Assembly (NCBI RefSeq): GCF_030815405.1
Contig: NZ_JAUSWX010000001.1
Span: 2,604,001-2,668,000 of the forward strand
Length of the DNA: 64,000 nt
DNA from: Agromyces albus
GTDB lineage: Bacteria; Actinomycetota; Actinomycetes; Actinomycetales; Microbacteriaceae
Direction: 5' to 3'
Shown here: positions 8,498-18,100 of the stretch, piece after piece
Layout of the letters: each line of letters begins with the position of its first letter
How positions within the stretch are numbered: position 1 is the stretch's first letter
Notes under the pieces: generated by a model
Database searches by the model: none
What the model saw: only the letters and a program-made list of their open reading frames with translations
Told to the model about the DNA's origin: nothing
Position numbers and translations under genes: made by a program

Positions 8498-9664
8498 ATG
8501 GCGCACACTGGGAGATCACGCTCGGTCGGCGGCACGGCATCGCCGACGGCGGCACTGTCAGCCGAGGGCGTCAGCATCTGGCTCGACGACCTCTCGCGGG
8601 AGCGAATCCTCTCGGGTGGTCTCGAGGCGCTCATCGGCGAGCGGAACGTGGTCGGCATCACCACGAACCCGACGATCTTCGCCACGGCGCTGTCTGCCGG
8701 AGACTCGTACGACGAACAGGTCGCCGCACTCGCGCGGGCAGGAGCTTCGGCCGAAGAGGCGGCCTTCGAGATCACGACCGAAGACGTGCGGCGTGCCGCG
8801 GACATCCTGCGCCCCATCCACGACGCGACCGGCGGGCTCGACGGATGGGTCTCCATCGAGGTGAGCGCGAGCTCGGCGCACGACACAGGGGCGACGATCG
8901 CCGAGGCCCGACGCCTCGTCGCTGCGCTCCGTCGACCGAACGTGTTCGTGAAGATCCCCGCCACGATCGCGGGCCTCGCAGCCATCACGGCTTCGATCGC
9001 GAGCGGGATCAGCATCAACGTCACGCTCATCTTCGGCCTCGACCGATACCGCGCGGTGATCGATGCCTACCTCACGGGCCTCGAGCAGGCGCATGAGGCG
9101 GGCATCGACCTGGGCTCCATCAGGTCGGTCGCCTCGTTCTTCGTCTCGAGGGTCGACACGGAGGTCGACAAGCGACTCGAAGCGACCGGTTCCCCCGACG
9201 CCCTCCATTTGAAGGGCACCGTCGGTGTGGCGAACGCGCGACTGGCCTACGAGATCTTCGAGCAGCAGTTCGCCACGAAGCGGGCGCAGCGTCTCATCGA
9301 ACTCGGCGCGAACCCGCAGCGCCCGCTGTGGGCGTCGACCGGAGTCAAGGATCCGGCCCTGCCCGACACGAGGTACGTGGTCGACCTCGTGGCACCCGGC
9401 GTCGTCAACACGATGCCCGAGAAGACGTTGCACGCCACGTTCGACCACGGCGTGATCCGGGGCAACACGATCGCCGGTACCTACGAAGCGTCACGCGGCG
9501 TGCTCGCCGCCATCGAGGCACTCGGCATCTCATACGACGAGGTGACCCTGACCCTCGAGAACGAGGGGGTCGACAAGTTCGCCGCCTCGGGTGAGCAACT
9601 CGTGGCGAACCTCGCGGGAGCGCTCGAAGCGGCACGAGTCGACGGATCGAGGGATTCGCCGTGA
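8498..9664 (+). CDS. tal: Transaldolase
   Basis: 388 residues from ATG at 8498, with GGAGG 7 nt upstream; the open frame extends much further left but only through the regulator gene and the t[14 protein letters not shown], the Schiff-base lysine segment NVFVKIPAT and [11 protein letters not shown] are typical of the long actinobacterial transaldolase. The enzyme moves a dihydroxyacetone unit between sedoheptulose-7-P and glyceraldehyde-3-P in the pentose phosphate pathway. In actinobacteria tal usually lies beside tkt, zwf and opcA. Here it stands apart, coupled to ribA and facing a cysteine-bearing regulator. Confidence 0.93.
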   Translation: MAHTGRSRSVGGTASPTAALSAEGVSIWLDDLSRERILSGGLEALIGERNVVGITTNPTIFATALSAGDSYDEQVAALARAGASAEEAAFEITTEDVRRAADILRPIHDATGGLDGWVSIEVSASSAHDTGATIAEARRLVAALRRPNVFVKIPATIAGLAAITASIASGISINVTLIFGLDRYRAVIDAYLTGLEQAHEAGIDLGSIRSVASFFVSRVDTEVDKRLEATGSPDALHLKGTVGVANARLAYEIFEQQFATKRAQRLIELGANPQRPLWASTGVKDPALPDTRYVVDLVAPGVVNTMPEKTLHATFDHGVIRGNTIAGTYEASRGVLAAIEALGISYDEVTLTLENEGVDKFAASGEQLVANLAGALEAARVDGSRDSP

Positions 9665-10299
9665 GCCTTGCGACCGAGGCTCCGGGCATCCCCGCCGAAC
9701 GCCCTCGGCTCGTCGAATTCGAGGTCGAGACGAGCATCCCGACCCGCCACGGGTCCTTTCGATTCCGCGCATACCGCGATCTCGTCACCGGGAGCGAACA
9801 CTTGGCGATCGTCTCCGGGAGACCGGCCGCGCATGGCGCCCTCGTGCGGGTGCACTCCGAATGCCTCACCGCCGAGGCGTTCGGATCCGAGAAATGCGAA
9901 TGCGGGCCGCAACTGGACTTTGCGCTCAGCACGATCGCGGCGAGCGACGGAGTCGTGATCTACATGCGAGGCCACGAGGGCAGGGGCATCGGCCTGATCG
10001 CGAAGCTCAAGGCGTACCGCTTGCAGGAGACGGGCCTCGACACCCTCGACGCGAACATCGCGCTCGGCCTGCCCGCTGACGACCGCGACTACGCGGCAGC
10101 CGCGGCGATCCTCGACGATCTGGGCTTGCGATCCGTGCGCCTGCTCACGAACAATCCCGAGAAGATCTCGCAACTCAGCGCAAGCGGCATCGAGGTGATC
10201 GAGCGAGTGCCACTCGTCACCGGAAAGGCCGCATCCAACCTCACGTATCTCCGCGCCAAGCGCGACCGGATGGGCCATCTCTTCGCTGCCGACATCTGA
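9661..10299 (+). CDS. ribA: GTP cyclohydrolase II
   Basis: 212 residues from GTG at 9661, overlapping the tal stop by 4 nt. The zinc site is visible in SECLTAEAF and EKCECG (CX10CXC), the catalytic region is [14 protein letters not shown], and [16 protein letters not shown] and [10 protein letters not shown] follow. It opens GTP to the pyrimidine precursor of riboflavin. It is a stand-alone RibA without the RibB half and away from other rib genes. It may therefore be a second copy used for flavin supply under the condition sensed by the divergent regulator. Confidence 0.92.
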   Translation: MSLATEAPGIPAERPRLVEFEVETSIPTRHGSFRFRAYRDLVTGSEHLAIVSGRPAAHGALVRVHSECLTAEAFGSEKCECGPQLDFALSTIAASDGVVIYMRGHEGRGIGLIAKLKAYRLQETGLDTLDANIALGLPADDRDYAAAAAILDDLGLRSVRLLTNNPEKISQLSASGIEVIERVPLVTGKAASNLTYLRAKRDRMGHLFAADI

Positions 10300-10371
10300 C
10301 TGGCCCCGCCGGGAGCGAGCAGGCAATCATCGCGTCCTGACAGCCGGCGAGCGCGGGCGGAAGAACCCGCG

Positions 10372-10611
10372 TCAGGGTGCCGGCGGCTCGTACAGCAGCC
10401 CGGCGGCCTCGATTGCGCCACCGGACCGCAGGCGATCGCGCGCCTCGTGTTCGACGAGCACGGGAATGAAATCCCGGATGGGGTTGCCGTCGAGCCGCTG
10501 GTGCTCCTCGGTCACGACCACCTCCACGTGCGCACGCGGGACTTCGGGGAAATGGGCGGAGAGACGATCGACCACGACGGCGACCGCACGAACTTCGTCA
10601 GACCTGTCCAT
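10372..10611 (-). CDS. Small actinobacterial protein, three-helix-bundle dimerisation type
   Basis: 79 residues from ATG at 10611. The longer open frame begins at 10890, but only the part from MDRSDEVRAVAVVVDRLSA resembles a protein. The pattern RLSAHFPEVPRAHVE, GNPIRDFIPVLVEHEARDRL is that of short actinobacterial helical proteins that I recall as three-helix-bundle dimerisation domains. A GGAGG lies 14 nt before the start, rather far. Function unknown. Confidence 0.6.
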   Translation of the reverse strand: MDRSDEVRAVAVVVDRLSAHFPEVPRAHVEVVVTEEHQRLDGNPIRDFIPVLVEHEARDRLRSGGAIEAAGLLYEPPAP

Positions 10612-10882
10612 CCCACGAGTGTCCGCCTCCGAGCGCCGGGATTCAAGAGGGCATGACCGTCCGACCGGTGACATGCCGGGATCATGCATGTGCTCCTCGC
10701 ACCTGTCAAGGGCTGTCGGATGCAGGAAGGGACGCGTTAGATCGGATACACGGAGTTGGGCAGCTCCGATTGGTGGGCCGGCCCCCGCAGCGCGACATGA
10801 TCGACAAGCGCATCCAGGGAGTCTGCAGGGCCGGTCCACCGCTTGGACATGGCCGGCACGTTCGATGGAGAAATGGTGCACG

Positions 10883-11146
10883 ATGCTCACGCAACACGAA
10901 GCTCAGGTCGGTGGCTCCCACGTGGAGCTGACTCCGCTGAGCGCGACGGTCTGGAGGGTCTGCGACGACCGGTGCGATGACGGGGACACGCGCAAGCTCA
11001 TCGGCTATCTGCAGCTCATCGACGACGAGGTCGAGATGATGTGGATGCGCCCGCGTCCCGGCGTCTGCTACCGGTACCGCAGCATCGAGGAGGCCGTGCG
11101 CGCCGTCGCGCTGCGGCACGCGCTCGTGGCATCCGACCGCCGTTGA
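10883..11146 (+). CDS. Small hypothetical protein, 87 residues
   Basis: From ATG at 10883 (GGAG 12 nt upstream); ATG at 10865 in the same frame is possible. The sequence contains VWRVCDDRCDDGD, KLIGYLQLIDDEVEMMWMR and YRSIEEAVRAVALRHA, a compact mixed fold without membrane segments. I recognise no family. The region 10612-10882 between it and the divergent small gene shows no other gene and presumably holds both promoters. Confidence 0.6.
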   Translation: MLTQHEAQVGGSHVELTPLSATVWRVCDDRCDDGDTRKLIGYLQLIDDEVEMMWMRPRPGVCYRYRSIEEAVRAVALRHALVASDRR

Positions 11147-11170
11147 CGACCGCCCCGGAATGCCCGCCCG

Positions 11171-12622
11171 TCACTCGATCGACAGGTTCGGCCGAGTGCG
11201 CACGCCGAACTCGTGCCGCAAGGCGCTGAGCGCTGCATACCAGCCCGCGAGGCCGTGCACGCCGGGACCCGGCGGCGTCGATGCCGACGCGAGGTAGACA
11301 CCCCGCGCTGGTGTGCGCCACGGCTCGGTCGAGACGACCGGACGGCGCACGAGCTGGCCGAACGACGCTGCGCCTGCGGCGATGTCGCCGAGCACGTAGT
11401 TGGGATTGTGGCGCGCCATCTCGATCGCGGTCATGCTCGACGAGGCGAGCACGACGTCGCGGAACCCCGGCGCGAAGCGCTCGATCTGACGCGTGACGGC
11501 CTCCGTCTGGTCGATCGTCGATCCGGCGGGCACGTGCGTGTACGCCCACAGCACCTGCCGCCCCTCGGGCGCGCGCGACTCGTCGACGATCGACGGCTGC
11601 GAGGCGAGCACGTACGGCGAGTCGGCGTGCCGGCCCCGGTGCACCTCGCGCTCGGCACTCGCGATCTCGGCGCGGGTGCCGCCGAGGTGCACGGTTCCGG
11701 CACCATGGAGCGCCGGATGCCGCCACGGCACCGGTGCCGAGAGTGCGAAGTCGACCTTCGCCGCAGCGTCGCCGTAGGCGAACCGGCCGAGCGCGCGGAG
11801 GTAGCGAGCGGGCAGGCGCCGTCGGGCGATACGCGAGAGCGCACTCGGTGTCACGTCGAGGAGCACGGCGCGGGCTGGGGGCAGCGCCTCGAGGTCGGTC
11901 ACCTCGGCATCCATCACGAGCTCGCCGCCGTGGGAGAGGAGATCGGCGACCATCGCGTCGATGATCGCCTGGCTGCCGCCCACCGGAATCGGCCAGCCGC
12001 GACCGTGCGCGAACGCCGTGAGCGAGAGCGCCGCTCCCGCCGTGGACAGGCTCGGCATCGGCCTGATGGCGTGCGCCGCGACGCCCGTGAGCATCGCGGG
12101 TGCCAGCTCGTCGGTGAAGCGGGCGTTCCACAATGGCGACCCCTGCTCGAGCGCGGCGAGCCCGAAACGTGCGGCGGTGAGCGGGTGGTCGGGCACGCGA
12201 AGCAGTTGCGAGCCGGTGAACGACGCGACCTCGTCGGCGTGCTCGACGAGCGGGCGCAGGAGCGAGCCGTACGCCGCTCCGTCGCGCCCGAGCCCCGCGA
12301 TGGTGCGGTCGAGGTCGCGGTAGGCGATGCCCGCGCGCCCGCCGTCGAGCGGATGCCCGAACGACGCGGGCGGCAGTCGCAGCTCGATACGGCGTTCGAG
12401 CTGGAACTCCCGGAAGAAGCGGGATGCGAGCGCCATCGCATGCACGGCCGAGCACACGTCGTGCTGAAAGCCGGGAAGGGTGAGCTCGGCGGTGCGCGCC
12501 CCGCCGCCGGGGGTCGCGTTGCGCTCGAGCACCTGCACCGCGAGGCCGGCCCGGGCGAGCGTGACGGCGGCGGCGAGCCCATTCGGCCCGGCGCCGACGA
12601 TGATCGCGTCGAACGAGGTCAT
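11171..12622 (-). CDS. Phytoene-desaturase-like FAD-dependent oxidoreductase (CrtI family)
   Basis: 483 residues. The N-terminal dinucleotide-binding motif is [22 protein letters not shown] with the acidic residue in [14 protein letters not shown]. The C-terminal FAD motif lies in [20 protein letters not shown]. The long middle part is typical of the CrtI/NAD(P)-FAD oxidoreductase group. No carotenoid genes (crtB, crtE) are nearby, so a role in pigment synthesis is not supported. It is paired with an SRPBCC lipid-binding-type protein just upstream, which suggests a hydrophobic substrate. Confidence 0.82.
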   Translation of the reverse strand: MTSFDAIIVGAGPNGLAAAVTLARAGLAVQVLERNATPGGGARTAELTLPGFQHDVCSAVHAMALASRFFREFQLERRIELRLPPASFGHPLDGGRAGIAYRDLDRTIAGLGRDGAAYGSLLRPLVEHADEVASFTGSQLLRVPDHPLTAARFGLAALEQGSPLWNARFTDELAPAMLTGVAAHAIRPMPSLSTAGAALSLTAFAHGRGWPIPVGGSQAIIDAMVADLLSHGGELVMDAEVTDLEALPPARAVLLDVTPSALSRIARRRLPARYLRALGRFAYGDAAAKVDFALSAPVPWRHPALHGAGTVHLGGTRAEIASAEREVHRGRHADSPYVLASQPSIVDESRAPEGRQVLWAYTHVPAGSTIDQTEAVTRQIERFAPGFRDVVLASSSMTAIEMARHNPNYVLGDIAAGAASFGQLVRRPVVSTEPWRTPARGVYLASASTPPGPGVHGLAGWYAALSALRHEFGVRTRPNLSIE

Positions 12623-12665
12623 GTCGCCGTGATCGCCGCCGGGCGATGCCGGAGGTTCGTGGGCT

Positions 12666-13178
12666 TCATGGGTTCATTCTGCTCCGGCGGTGCCGCCGCG
12701 ACGACGGCGACGCGCGTCGTCCGAGCGTTCGACTCTCGCCGCGGTACTCCCGTCCCTCGGCGAGGAACGCGAGCCGGCGAAGGGTCTCGGCGTTCCGCCA
12801 CAGCAGCAACGGCTCCGTGAGGAACCGCGGCACCCAGCGCGCGGGCCCGGCGGTGGGCTCCTCCTGCAACCGCACGACGCATCCGCCGCCCCGCCGCTTC
12901 ACGTCGATCGTCACCGTCGCCTCGCCGATCGGCCAGCCCCTGGCCTGGAAGACGGCACGGCGCGGCGGCGACCAGTCGAGGCTGACGGTCACGTCGTCGA
13001 TCACGGCAGGCCACACGCCGACGGAGTGGTGCAGCCGGCTCTCGGGCCGGGGCCACGTCAGCTCGACATCACGCATGCGCGATGCGCCGACCACCCACGA
13101 CGGGTAGAGCCATCCGTCGGCGAGCACTTCGAACACCGCCTCGGGCCGGCACGCGAACTCGCGCACGTTTCGCGACAT
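12666..13178 (-). CDS. SRPBCC (START-like) family protein
   Basis: 170 residues from ATG at 13178, preferred over 13229 because GAGGGGG lies 5 nt upstream. VREFACRPEAVFEVLADGWLYPSWVVGA is a typical polyketide-cyclase/SRPBCC opening, followed by alternating beta segments with VTIDVKRRGGGCVVRLQE. The basic C-terminus is low-complexity (RRASPSSRRHRRSR). It lies 43 nt before the CrtI-like gene on the same strand, probably in one operon. The fold binds hydrophobic ligands; no specific ligand can be named. Confidence 0.75.
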   Translation of the reverse strand: MSRNVREFACRPEAVFEVLADGWLYPSWVVGASRMRDVELTWPRPESRLHHSVGVWPAVIDDVTVSLDWSPPRRAVFQARGWPIGEATVTIDVKRRGGGCVVRLQEEPTAGPARWVPRFLTEPLLLWRNAETLRRLAFLAEGREYRGESRTLGRRASPSSRRHRRSRMNP

Positions 13179-13285
13179 CCGGTCCCCCTCGTCTCGGCGG
13201 AATCGATGGAACACGTCGACGGGACGCATCGATGGACTCGACGATACGAAGTCGCGGCGCCCGCGCGCGCGGGGTTGACACGACG

Positions 13286-13972
13286 TCAGCGGTGCGGCGG
13301 CCGTGCCCCTGCGATGCCGTTCTCGAACGCCCAGATCACGACGTGCACCCGGTCGGGCAGCTCGAGCTTCGCGAGGATGGCCGCGACGTGGGTCTTCACG
13401 GTGTTGCCCGTCATGAAGAGGCGGCGGGCGATCACCTCATTCGAGGCGCCCGTCACGAGCTCGCCGAGCACCTCACGTTCACGCGAGGTGAATCGGGCGA
13501 GCAGCGCCTCGGGATCGGCTGCGCCCGGCGCCCGGGCGACGAAGTCGACGAGGGTCGCCGTCGCCCTCGGCGCGAGCACGGCATCGCCGGCGTGCACGGC
13601 GCTGATCGCCGCGGCGAGCTCATCGCTCGAGACGTCCTTCGTCAGGAATCCGCTCGCCCCGGCGTGGATCGCCGCGAACACGTACTCGTCGAGGTCGTAC
13701 GTCGTGAGCACGAGCACTCGCGTGTGCGGATGATCGCGCCGGAGCAGCTCGGTCGTCGTGATGCCGTCGAGGCGAGGCATCCGGATGTCCATCAGGACCA
13801 CGTCGATGCGATGGGCTCTGGCCTGTTCGAGCAGCGTCGCCCCGTCGGGCGCCTCGGCCACGAGCTCGAGGCCGTCGTGCACTTCGATCATGGCGGCGAG
13901 CGCGGAGCGGATGAGCTCCTGGTCGTCGGCGATCGCGACGCGGATGCGACCCGGCGCTGCGGGGTCAGCCAC
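13286..13972 (-). CDS. NarL/LuxR-type response regulator
   Basis: 228 residues. GTG at 13972 is chosen because it overlaps the kinase stop by 8 nt and has GAGGAG just upstream. The receiver domain (about residues 10-130) has IADDQ, the phosphorylated Asp in VLMDIRMPRLDG, and the conserved Lys in GFLTKDVS. The C-terminal LuxR HTH is FTSREREVLGELVTGASNEVI with NTVKTHVAAIL. It is the partner of the adjacent kinase. Targets are unknown; the divergent membrane-protein gene at 15370 is a candidate. Confidence 0.93.
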   Translation of the reverse strand: MADPAAPGRIRVAIADDQELIRSALAAMIEVHDGLELVAEAPDGATLLEQARAHRIDVVLMDIRMPRLDGITTTELLRRDHPHTRVLVLTTYDLDEYVFAAIHAGASGFLTKDVSSDELAAAISAVHAGDAVLAPRATATLVDFVARAPGAADPEALLARFTSREREVLGELVTGASNEVIARRLFMTGNTVKTHVAAILAKLELPDRVHVVIWAFENGIAGARPPHR

Positions 13973-15257
13973 GGTGCTCCTCGAGGTTGAGCGGAAGACT
14001 CGCTCGCGTCTGCCATCCACGGTCGGCACGAGGGCCGCTCTCGAACCGTCCACCGGCCTGCTCGACGCGATCGCCCATGCCCCGGATGCCGCGGCCGACC
14101 TGCCCCGGGCGGTGCGGGCCGGCCGTCGCCCCTGCCCCGCCGTCATCGGTCACTGTGACGATGAGCTCGTGGTCGACCCACGCGAGCTGCACGTCGCTCC
14201 GGGTCGGCGGATCGGTGTGCTTCAGCGTGTTCGTGAGCGACTCCTGCACGACCCGGTACGCGGTGAGGGCGACGCCTGGGCTCGTCGCGCAGGGCGGGCC
14301 CGACTGCGTGAGCGAGATCAGGCGCTCGGGGCCCGAGGCGAGCTCGACGAGCCCGGCGACGTCGTCGAGCCCCGGGCTTGGAGCCAGGGGTGGCGTCTCG
14401 TTCTCGTTCGTGTCGCCGGGCGGCTCGGCGAGCACGCCCAGGAGTCCCCTCATGTCGGCCATGGCGGCACGGCCGGTCGCCACGACCTGCTCGACCGCGG
14501 TGCGCGAGCGGGCGTCATCCCGGCCGTGCAGCACGCGGGCGGCCTCGGCCTGCGCCACCATCACGGCGAGCGAGTGCGAGATGACATCGTGGAGCTCCCG
14601 CCCGATGCGGCGCCGCTCGTCGGCGACGGCCACGCGCTCGGCCTGCAGTTGGAGCTCGGCGGCCTGCTGACGCCCGAGTGCCTGCGCGGCGAGCTTGCGG
14701 CGAGACTCCCGGAGGTAGCGTCCGAGGGCCCACGCCGCGCCGATCGATGCGACGAGGAACCCGCCGAGTGCGATCAGCAGTCCGACTTCGGCCGCCGGCT
14801 CCCATGCCACCGCGACGCTGGTGATCAACCCCGCGCCGATGACCCCGACGACGAGGGCCGCGACATCCGCGACGCGATCGTCGCTCATGGCCGCCGTGAA
14901 CACGAACATCAGGTAGGCGAGACTGCTCGGCAGCAGCACCACGATCGTGGGCGCGCCGGGCAGGCTCATGATCGTGAGCACGAGCATGACGGCGGATGCC
15001 GCTGCGAGGGCGACGCGCGGCGCGCGCCGCCGGAACACGACCCCGACGTGCAGCACTGCGAGCAGCGTGAGCGTCACGGCGAGCCACGCCGCGTCGTGCG
15101 GAACCCGCGCGGCACCGAAGATCTCCACGAGCGTGACGGGCAGCGCCGCGGCCGCGGCCGCCGCCGCCCAGACCCAATCGGCGGGCGTCGGCGGGCGCGG
15201 CTCCTCTGCGCGATGACCGGCGGGCATCGGCTGCTGGGTGCGTGAAGCGGTGACCAT
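13965..15257 (-). CDS. Two-component sensor histidine kinase, HisKA_3 (NarL-partner) type
   Basis: 430 residues. Four to six hydrophobic segments fill residues 25-170 with only short loops outside, so the sensor is membrane-embedded. A linker coiled-coil leads to the phospho-His motif RRRIGRELHDVISHSLAVMV. The ATPase region is seen in VTDDGGAGATAG and GRGIRGMGDRVEQAGG. Such kinases with small or no extracytoplasmic domains often sense envelope stress or antibiotics. It is cotranscribed with the regulator gene. TAGCGT lies 9 nt before the ATG. Confidence 0.92.
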   Translation of the reverse strand: MVTASRTQQPMPAGHRAEEPRPPTPADWVWAAAAAAAALPVTLVEIFGAARVPHDAAWLAVTLTLLAVLHVGVVFRRRAPRVALAAASAVMLVLTIMSLPGAPTIVVLLPSSLAYLMFVFTAAMSDDRVADVAALVVGVIGAGLITSVAVAWEPAAEVGLLIALGGFLVASIGAAWALGRYLRESRRKLAAQALGRQQAAELQLQAERVAVADERRRIGRELHDVISHSLAVMVAQAEAARVLHGRDDARSRTAVEQVVATGRAAMADMRGLLGVLAEPPGDTNENETPPLAPSPGLDDVAGLVELASGPERLISLTQSGPPCATSPGVALTAYRVVQESLTNTLKHTDPPTRSDVQLAWVDHELIVTVTDDGGAGATAGPHRPGQVGRGIRGMGDRVEQAGGRFESGPRADRGWQTRASLPLNLEEHRG

Positions 15258-15369
15258 TCCACGACCACGCTAGTCGGCGGCGCCGCTCATGGTCTCACCC
15301 GTTCGGGTGAGGTGGCGGGGCGGGGGTCACGGCACGCTGACGTGACCGGCCACGACGATTGGATCCGAC

Positions 15370-16554
15370 ATGACGTTCGCAGAACTTCCCTCGCTGCCAC
15401 GCGAAGCAGAGCACGGACGAGGCGCCGCCGTGGAGCTGCGCTCCCGCCGGAAGCCGGCGTACATCGCCCTCGTGGCCTCGGCGGCGCTCGCCGGCCTCGG
15501 GCTCACCTGGCTCCTCGCGCCGTGGCTGAACCCGTTCGGGGGCACTCGGATGTCGAGCATCGTGAGCACCGTCCTCGGCCCCGAAGCCGTCGCCGTGACG
15601 GCGATCGTGACCGGTGCCGCCGGCGTGGTGCTCGCGGCGATGGTCGCGTGGCACGGCCCCGGCACGCGTCGGGTCGCTCCGCTCGGCGTCATCGCGGCCG
15701 CCCTCTCGTGCGTCTCCGGCACGGCGCACGGCAGCATGGCGATCATCGCCTACGCGGGCTACCTGTTCGGCTTCCTCGCCGTCGTCGCGGGCATCGTCAC
15801 GATCGGCGTGACCCTCGTTCGCGCGCCTCGACTCGGCCTGGCGCTGCTCGCGGGCTTCGGCGTGCTGCTCGCGGCATCCGTCTGGCTCGGAGGCCTGACC
15901 CTAGGGGGCGTCGCCGAGTTCGCGACCGCGTTCGGCGGCGCGCTGGCCGCCGACCTGCCGAACCTCGTCGTCATCGTCGTCGCCGTCGCCGCGACCCTCG
16001 CCTGGACGGCGCTCGCCATCATCGTCTTCCGGGCGAGCCGCAGCGGACACTCGTTCGGGGCGTGGCTCATGCGCCACCGCCGCGCACTCACGATCCTCGC
16101 GGCGCTCGGCCCCGTGCCGTACGCCGTCGCCCGGCTGAGCTGGCTCACGCCGTGGCCGCTGTTCGGCCCGGCCGCGGACGAACTCTCACCCGCCATGCTC
16201 GCCACGGGCCTCATGCTCGGCGCCGGCGCGATCGCCGCGAGCATCCTCACCCTCGGCTTGATCCTGCCGTGGGGCGTCGAGTTCCCGCAGTGGATGCCGC
16301 GCATCGGCGGCCGCCCCGTTCCCGTCTCGGCCGCGACCGTTCCGGGCTTCATCGCGGCAGGGGCGCTCTGCATCTCGGCCGCGCCGATGTTCGTGACCCT
16401 CGTCGGCAGCACCGACGCGCCGGTCGACGCGCTGGCGATGAACCTCGTGCTGCCGTTCTGGTTCTGGGGCCCGATGCTGGCGCTCGCGGTGTGGGCGTAC
16501 GCCGCCTGGCGCGGACGCGATGGGTCGGCCGCTGCGGGGCCTGCCGGCGAGTAG
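15370..16554 (+). CDS. Polytopic membrane protein of unknown function
   Basis: 394 residues from ATG at 15370. After a charged N-terminus of about 28 residues it has about nine or ten hydrophobic segments. No transporter signature is recognisable. It is divergent from the sensor kinase across a 112-nt gap, so it may be controlled by that system, like the transporters often found beside NarL-type systems. I cannot name a family. Confidence 0.75.
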   Translation: MTFAELPSLPREAEHGRGAAVELRSRRKPAYIALVASAALAGLGLTWLLAPWLNPFGGTRMSSIVSTVLGPEAVAVTAIVTGAAGVVLAAMVAWHGPGTRRVAPLGVIAAALSCVSGTAHGSMAIIAYAGYLFGFLAVVAGIVTIGVTLVRAPRLGLALLAGFGVLLAASVWLGGLTLGGVAEFATAFGGALAADLPNLVVIVVAVAATLAWTALAIIVFRASRSGHSFGAWLMRHRRALTILAALGPVPYAVARLSWLTPWPLFGPAADELSPAMLATGLMLGAGAIAASILTLGLILPWGVEFPQWMPRIGGRPVPVSAATVPGFIAAGALCISAAPMFVTLVGSTDAPVDALAMNLVLPFWFWGPMLALAVWAYAAWRGRDGSAAAGPAGE

Positions 16555-16592
16555 CGCGGCGGCGTGATGGTCGGGCGACCACGGCACCGCCC

Positions 16593-16643
16593 GACGGGCG
16601 TTCGAGCTACTCGGTCTGGCCGGCGAGCTCGAACCCGCCCGTC
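16593..16643. terminator. Bidirectional hairpin terminator between convergent genes
   Basis: GACGGGCG-TTCGAGCT (16593-16608) pairs with AGCTCGAA-CCCGCCCGTC (16626-16643), 16 bp with a two-base bulge. It lies 38 nt after the membrane-protein gene and serves the convergent pair. The rest of 16555-16819 shows nothing further. Confidence 0.65.
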
Positions 16644-16819
16644 ACAGCGGCCCCTCCCCAGGTGTCCCTCGAGCGCACCACCTCGTGCGTTCGGGGTTCA
16701 CGCTAGACCTCGCATGCCCTTCCCACTAGGGGCGCAGTGATTTTGGCGCGGGATCGTCCGCGGACACCGAGATCCGGCGTACACCCCCGGGCTGCCGCAA
16801 CGGATGCCCCGTCGCCGCC

Positions 16820-17860
16820 TCAGCCGACGAGCGCGCGGAACCCCGACATGAGCGCGACCCGCTCGGCCGAAGTGCGCGCGAGCGGCGTGACGGTGAGGCT
16901 CGTGACGCCGGCTTCGGCGAATGCCGCGACGCGCTCTGCGACGTGGGATGCCGGGCCGATGAGCGAGACCGCGCGCACGAGCTCGTCGGGCACGGCCGCG
17001 ATCGCCTCGTCTTTGCGACCGTCGAGGTAGAGGTCTTGGATCCGAGCCGCTTCGGCCTCGAAGCCGAAGCTCGCGATGAGGTCGTTGTAGAAGTTCTTGC
17101 CCCGTGCGCCCATACCCCCGACGTAGAGCGCGAGCTGCGGCTTCACGAGCGGCAACACGGCCTCGGGATGGTCGGTGATGGCCAGTGCCGGGCTCGCGAC
17201 GATGTCGAGCGGGTCGAGCTCAGCCGAACGGCGGGCGCGGCCCGCGGCGAGCGCATCGCCCCACACCTGTGCTGCCCGCTCGGGGTGGAAGAACATCGGC
17301 AGCCAGCCGTCGGCGATCTCAGCGGTCTGCTCGACCGACTTCGGGCCGAGCGAGGCGACCGTGATCGGGATGCGCTCCCGCACGGGATGGTTGATGAGCT
17401 TCAGCGGCTTGCCGAGCCCGGTGCCCTCCCCAGCGGGGAGCGGAATCTGGTACCGCGTTCCCTCGTGCACCACGGGCTCGCGACGCCACACCATGCGGCA
17501 GATCTCGATGATCTCGCGCGTGCGGCCGAGCGGCGCGTCGTACCGGACGCCGTGGAAGCCCTCGATCACCTGCGGTCCCGACGCGCCGATGCCGAGCTCG
17601 AAGCGCCCGTTCGACACGTAGTCGAGACCGGCGGCCGTCATCGCCGTCAGGGTGGGTGTGCGGGTGTAGATCTGGAAGATGCCCGACGCGAGCGTGATCG
17701 TCGAGGTGCGCGCCGCGAGGAATCCGAGCTGGCTCACCGCGTCGAACGAATACGCCTCGGGCACGGCGATCAGGTCGAGGCCGGCCCGCTCGAGCTCGGC
17801 CACCTCGTCGGCGACCTCGCGGAACCCGCCCGCGTAATTCAGGAACATGCCGACGCGCAT
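16820..17860 (-). CDS. LLM-class F420-dependent oxidoreductase
   Basis: 346 residues from ATG at 17860 with GAGGAG 7 nt upstream. It has the luciferase-like TIM-barrel pattern: MRVGMFLNYAGGF, AELERAGLDLIAVPEAYSFD, TLASGIFQIYTRTP, GRFELGIGASGPQVIEGFHG and PITVASLGPKSVEQTAEIADGW. The GIGASGP and NHP segments fit the F420-binding rather than the FMN-binding subgroup. Substrate unknown. It stands alone between convergent and divergent neighbours. Confidence 0.88.
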   Translation of the reverse strand: MRVGMFLNYAGGFREVADEVAELERAGLDLIAVPEAYSFDAVSQLGFLAARTSTITLASGIFQIYTRTPTLTAMTAAGLDYVSNGRFELGIGASGPQVIEGFHGVRYDAPLGRTREIIEICRMVWRREPVVHEGTRYQIPLPAGEGTGLGKPLKLINHPVRERIPITVASLGPKSVEQTAEIADGWLPMFFHPERAAQVWGDALAAGRARRSAELDPLDIVASPALAITDHPEAVLPLVKPQLALYVGGMGARGKNFYNDLIASFGFEAEAARIQDLYLDGRKDEAIAAVPDELVRAVSLIGPASHVAERVAAFAEAGVTSLTVTPLARTSAERVALMSGFRALVG

Positions 17861-18100
17861 CCACGGCTCCTCACGTTGATTGGCCCGGGCAGGTGCCGAC
17901 GGACACGTCAGACCCTAATCCAGGCGGCGCCCTGCGCCATCGCGTTTGTGACCTCTCCACTATGCGCGGATGACGACCACGGCATCCATCGTGGGATGCG
18001 GACGACGGCGCCGGTCGCGAGCGCGCCTTCAGCAGTCTCGAAGACGGATGCCGCAGGCTGGTGTTCCGCGCGGGCGCGCGGCGCGACGAACGGAGACGTG

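Noticed and set aside
11171..13178. Carotenoid biosynthesis locus
   Set aside because: Only a CrtI-like oxidoreductase and an SRPBCC protein are present; no phytoene synthase, prenyl synthase or cyclase gene lies nearby.
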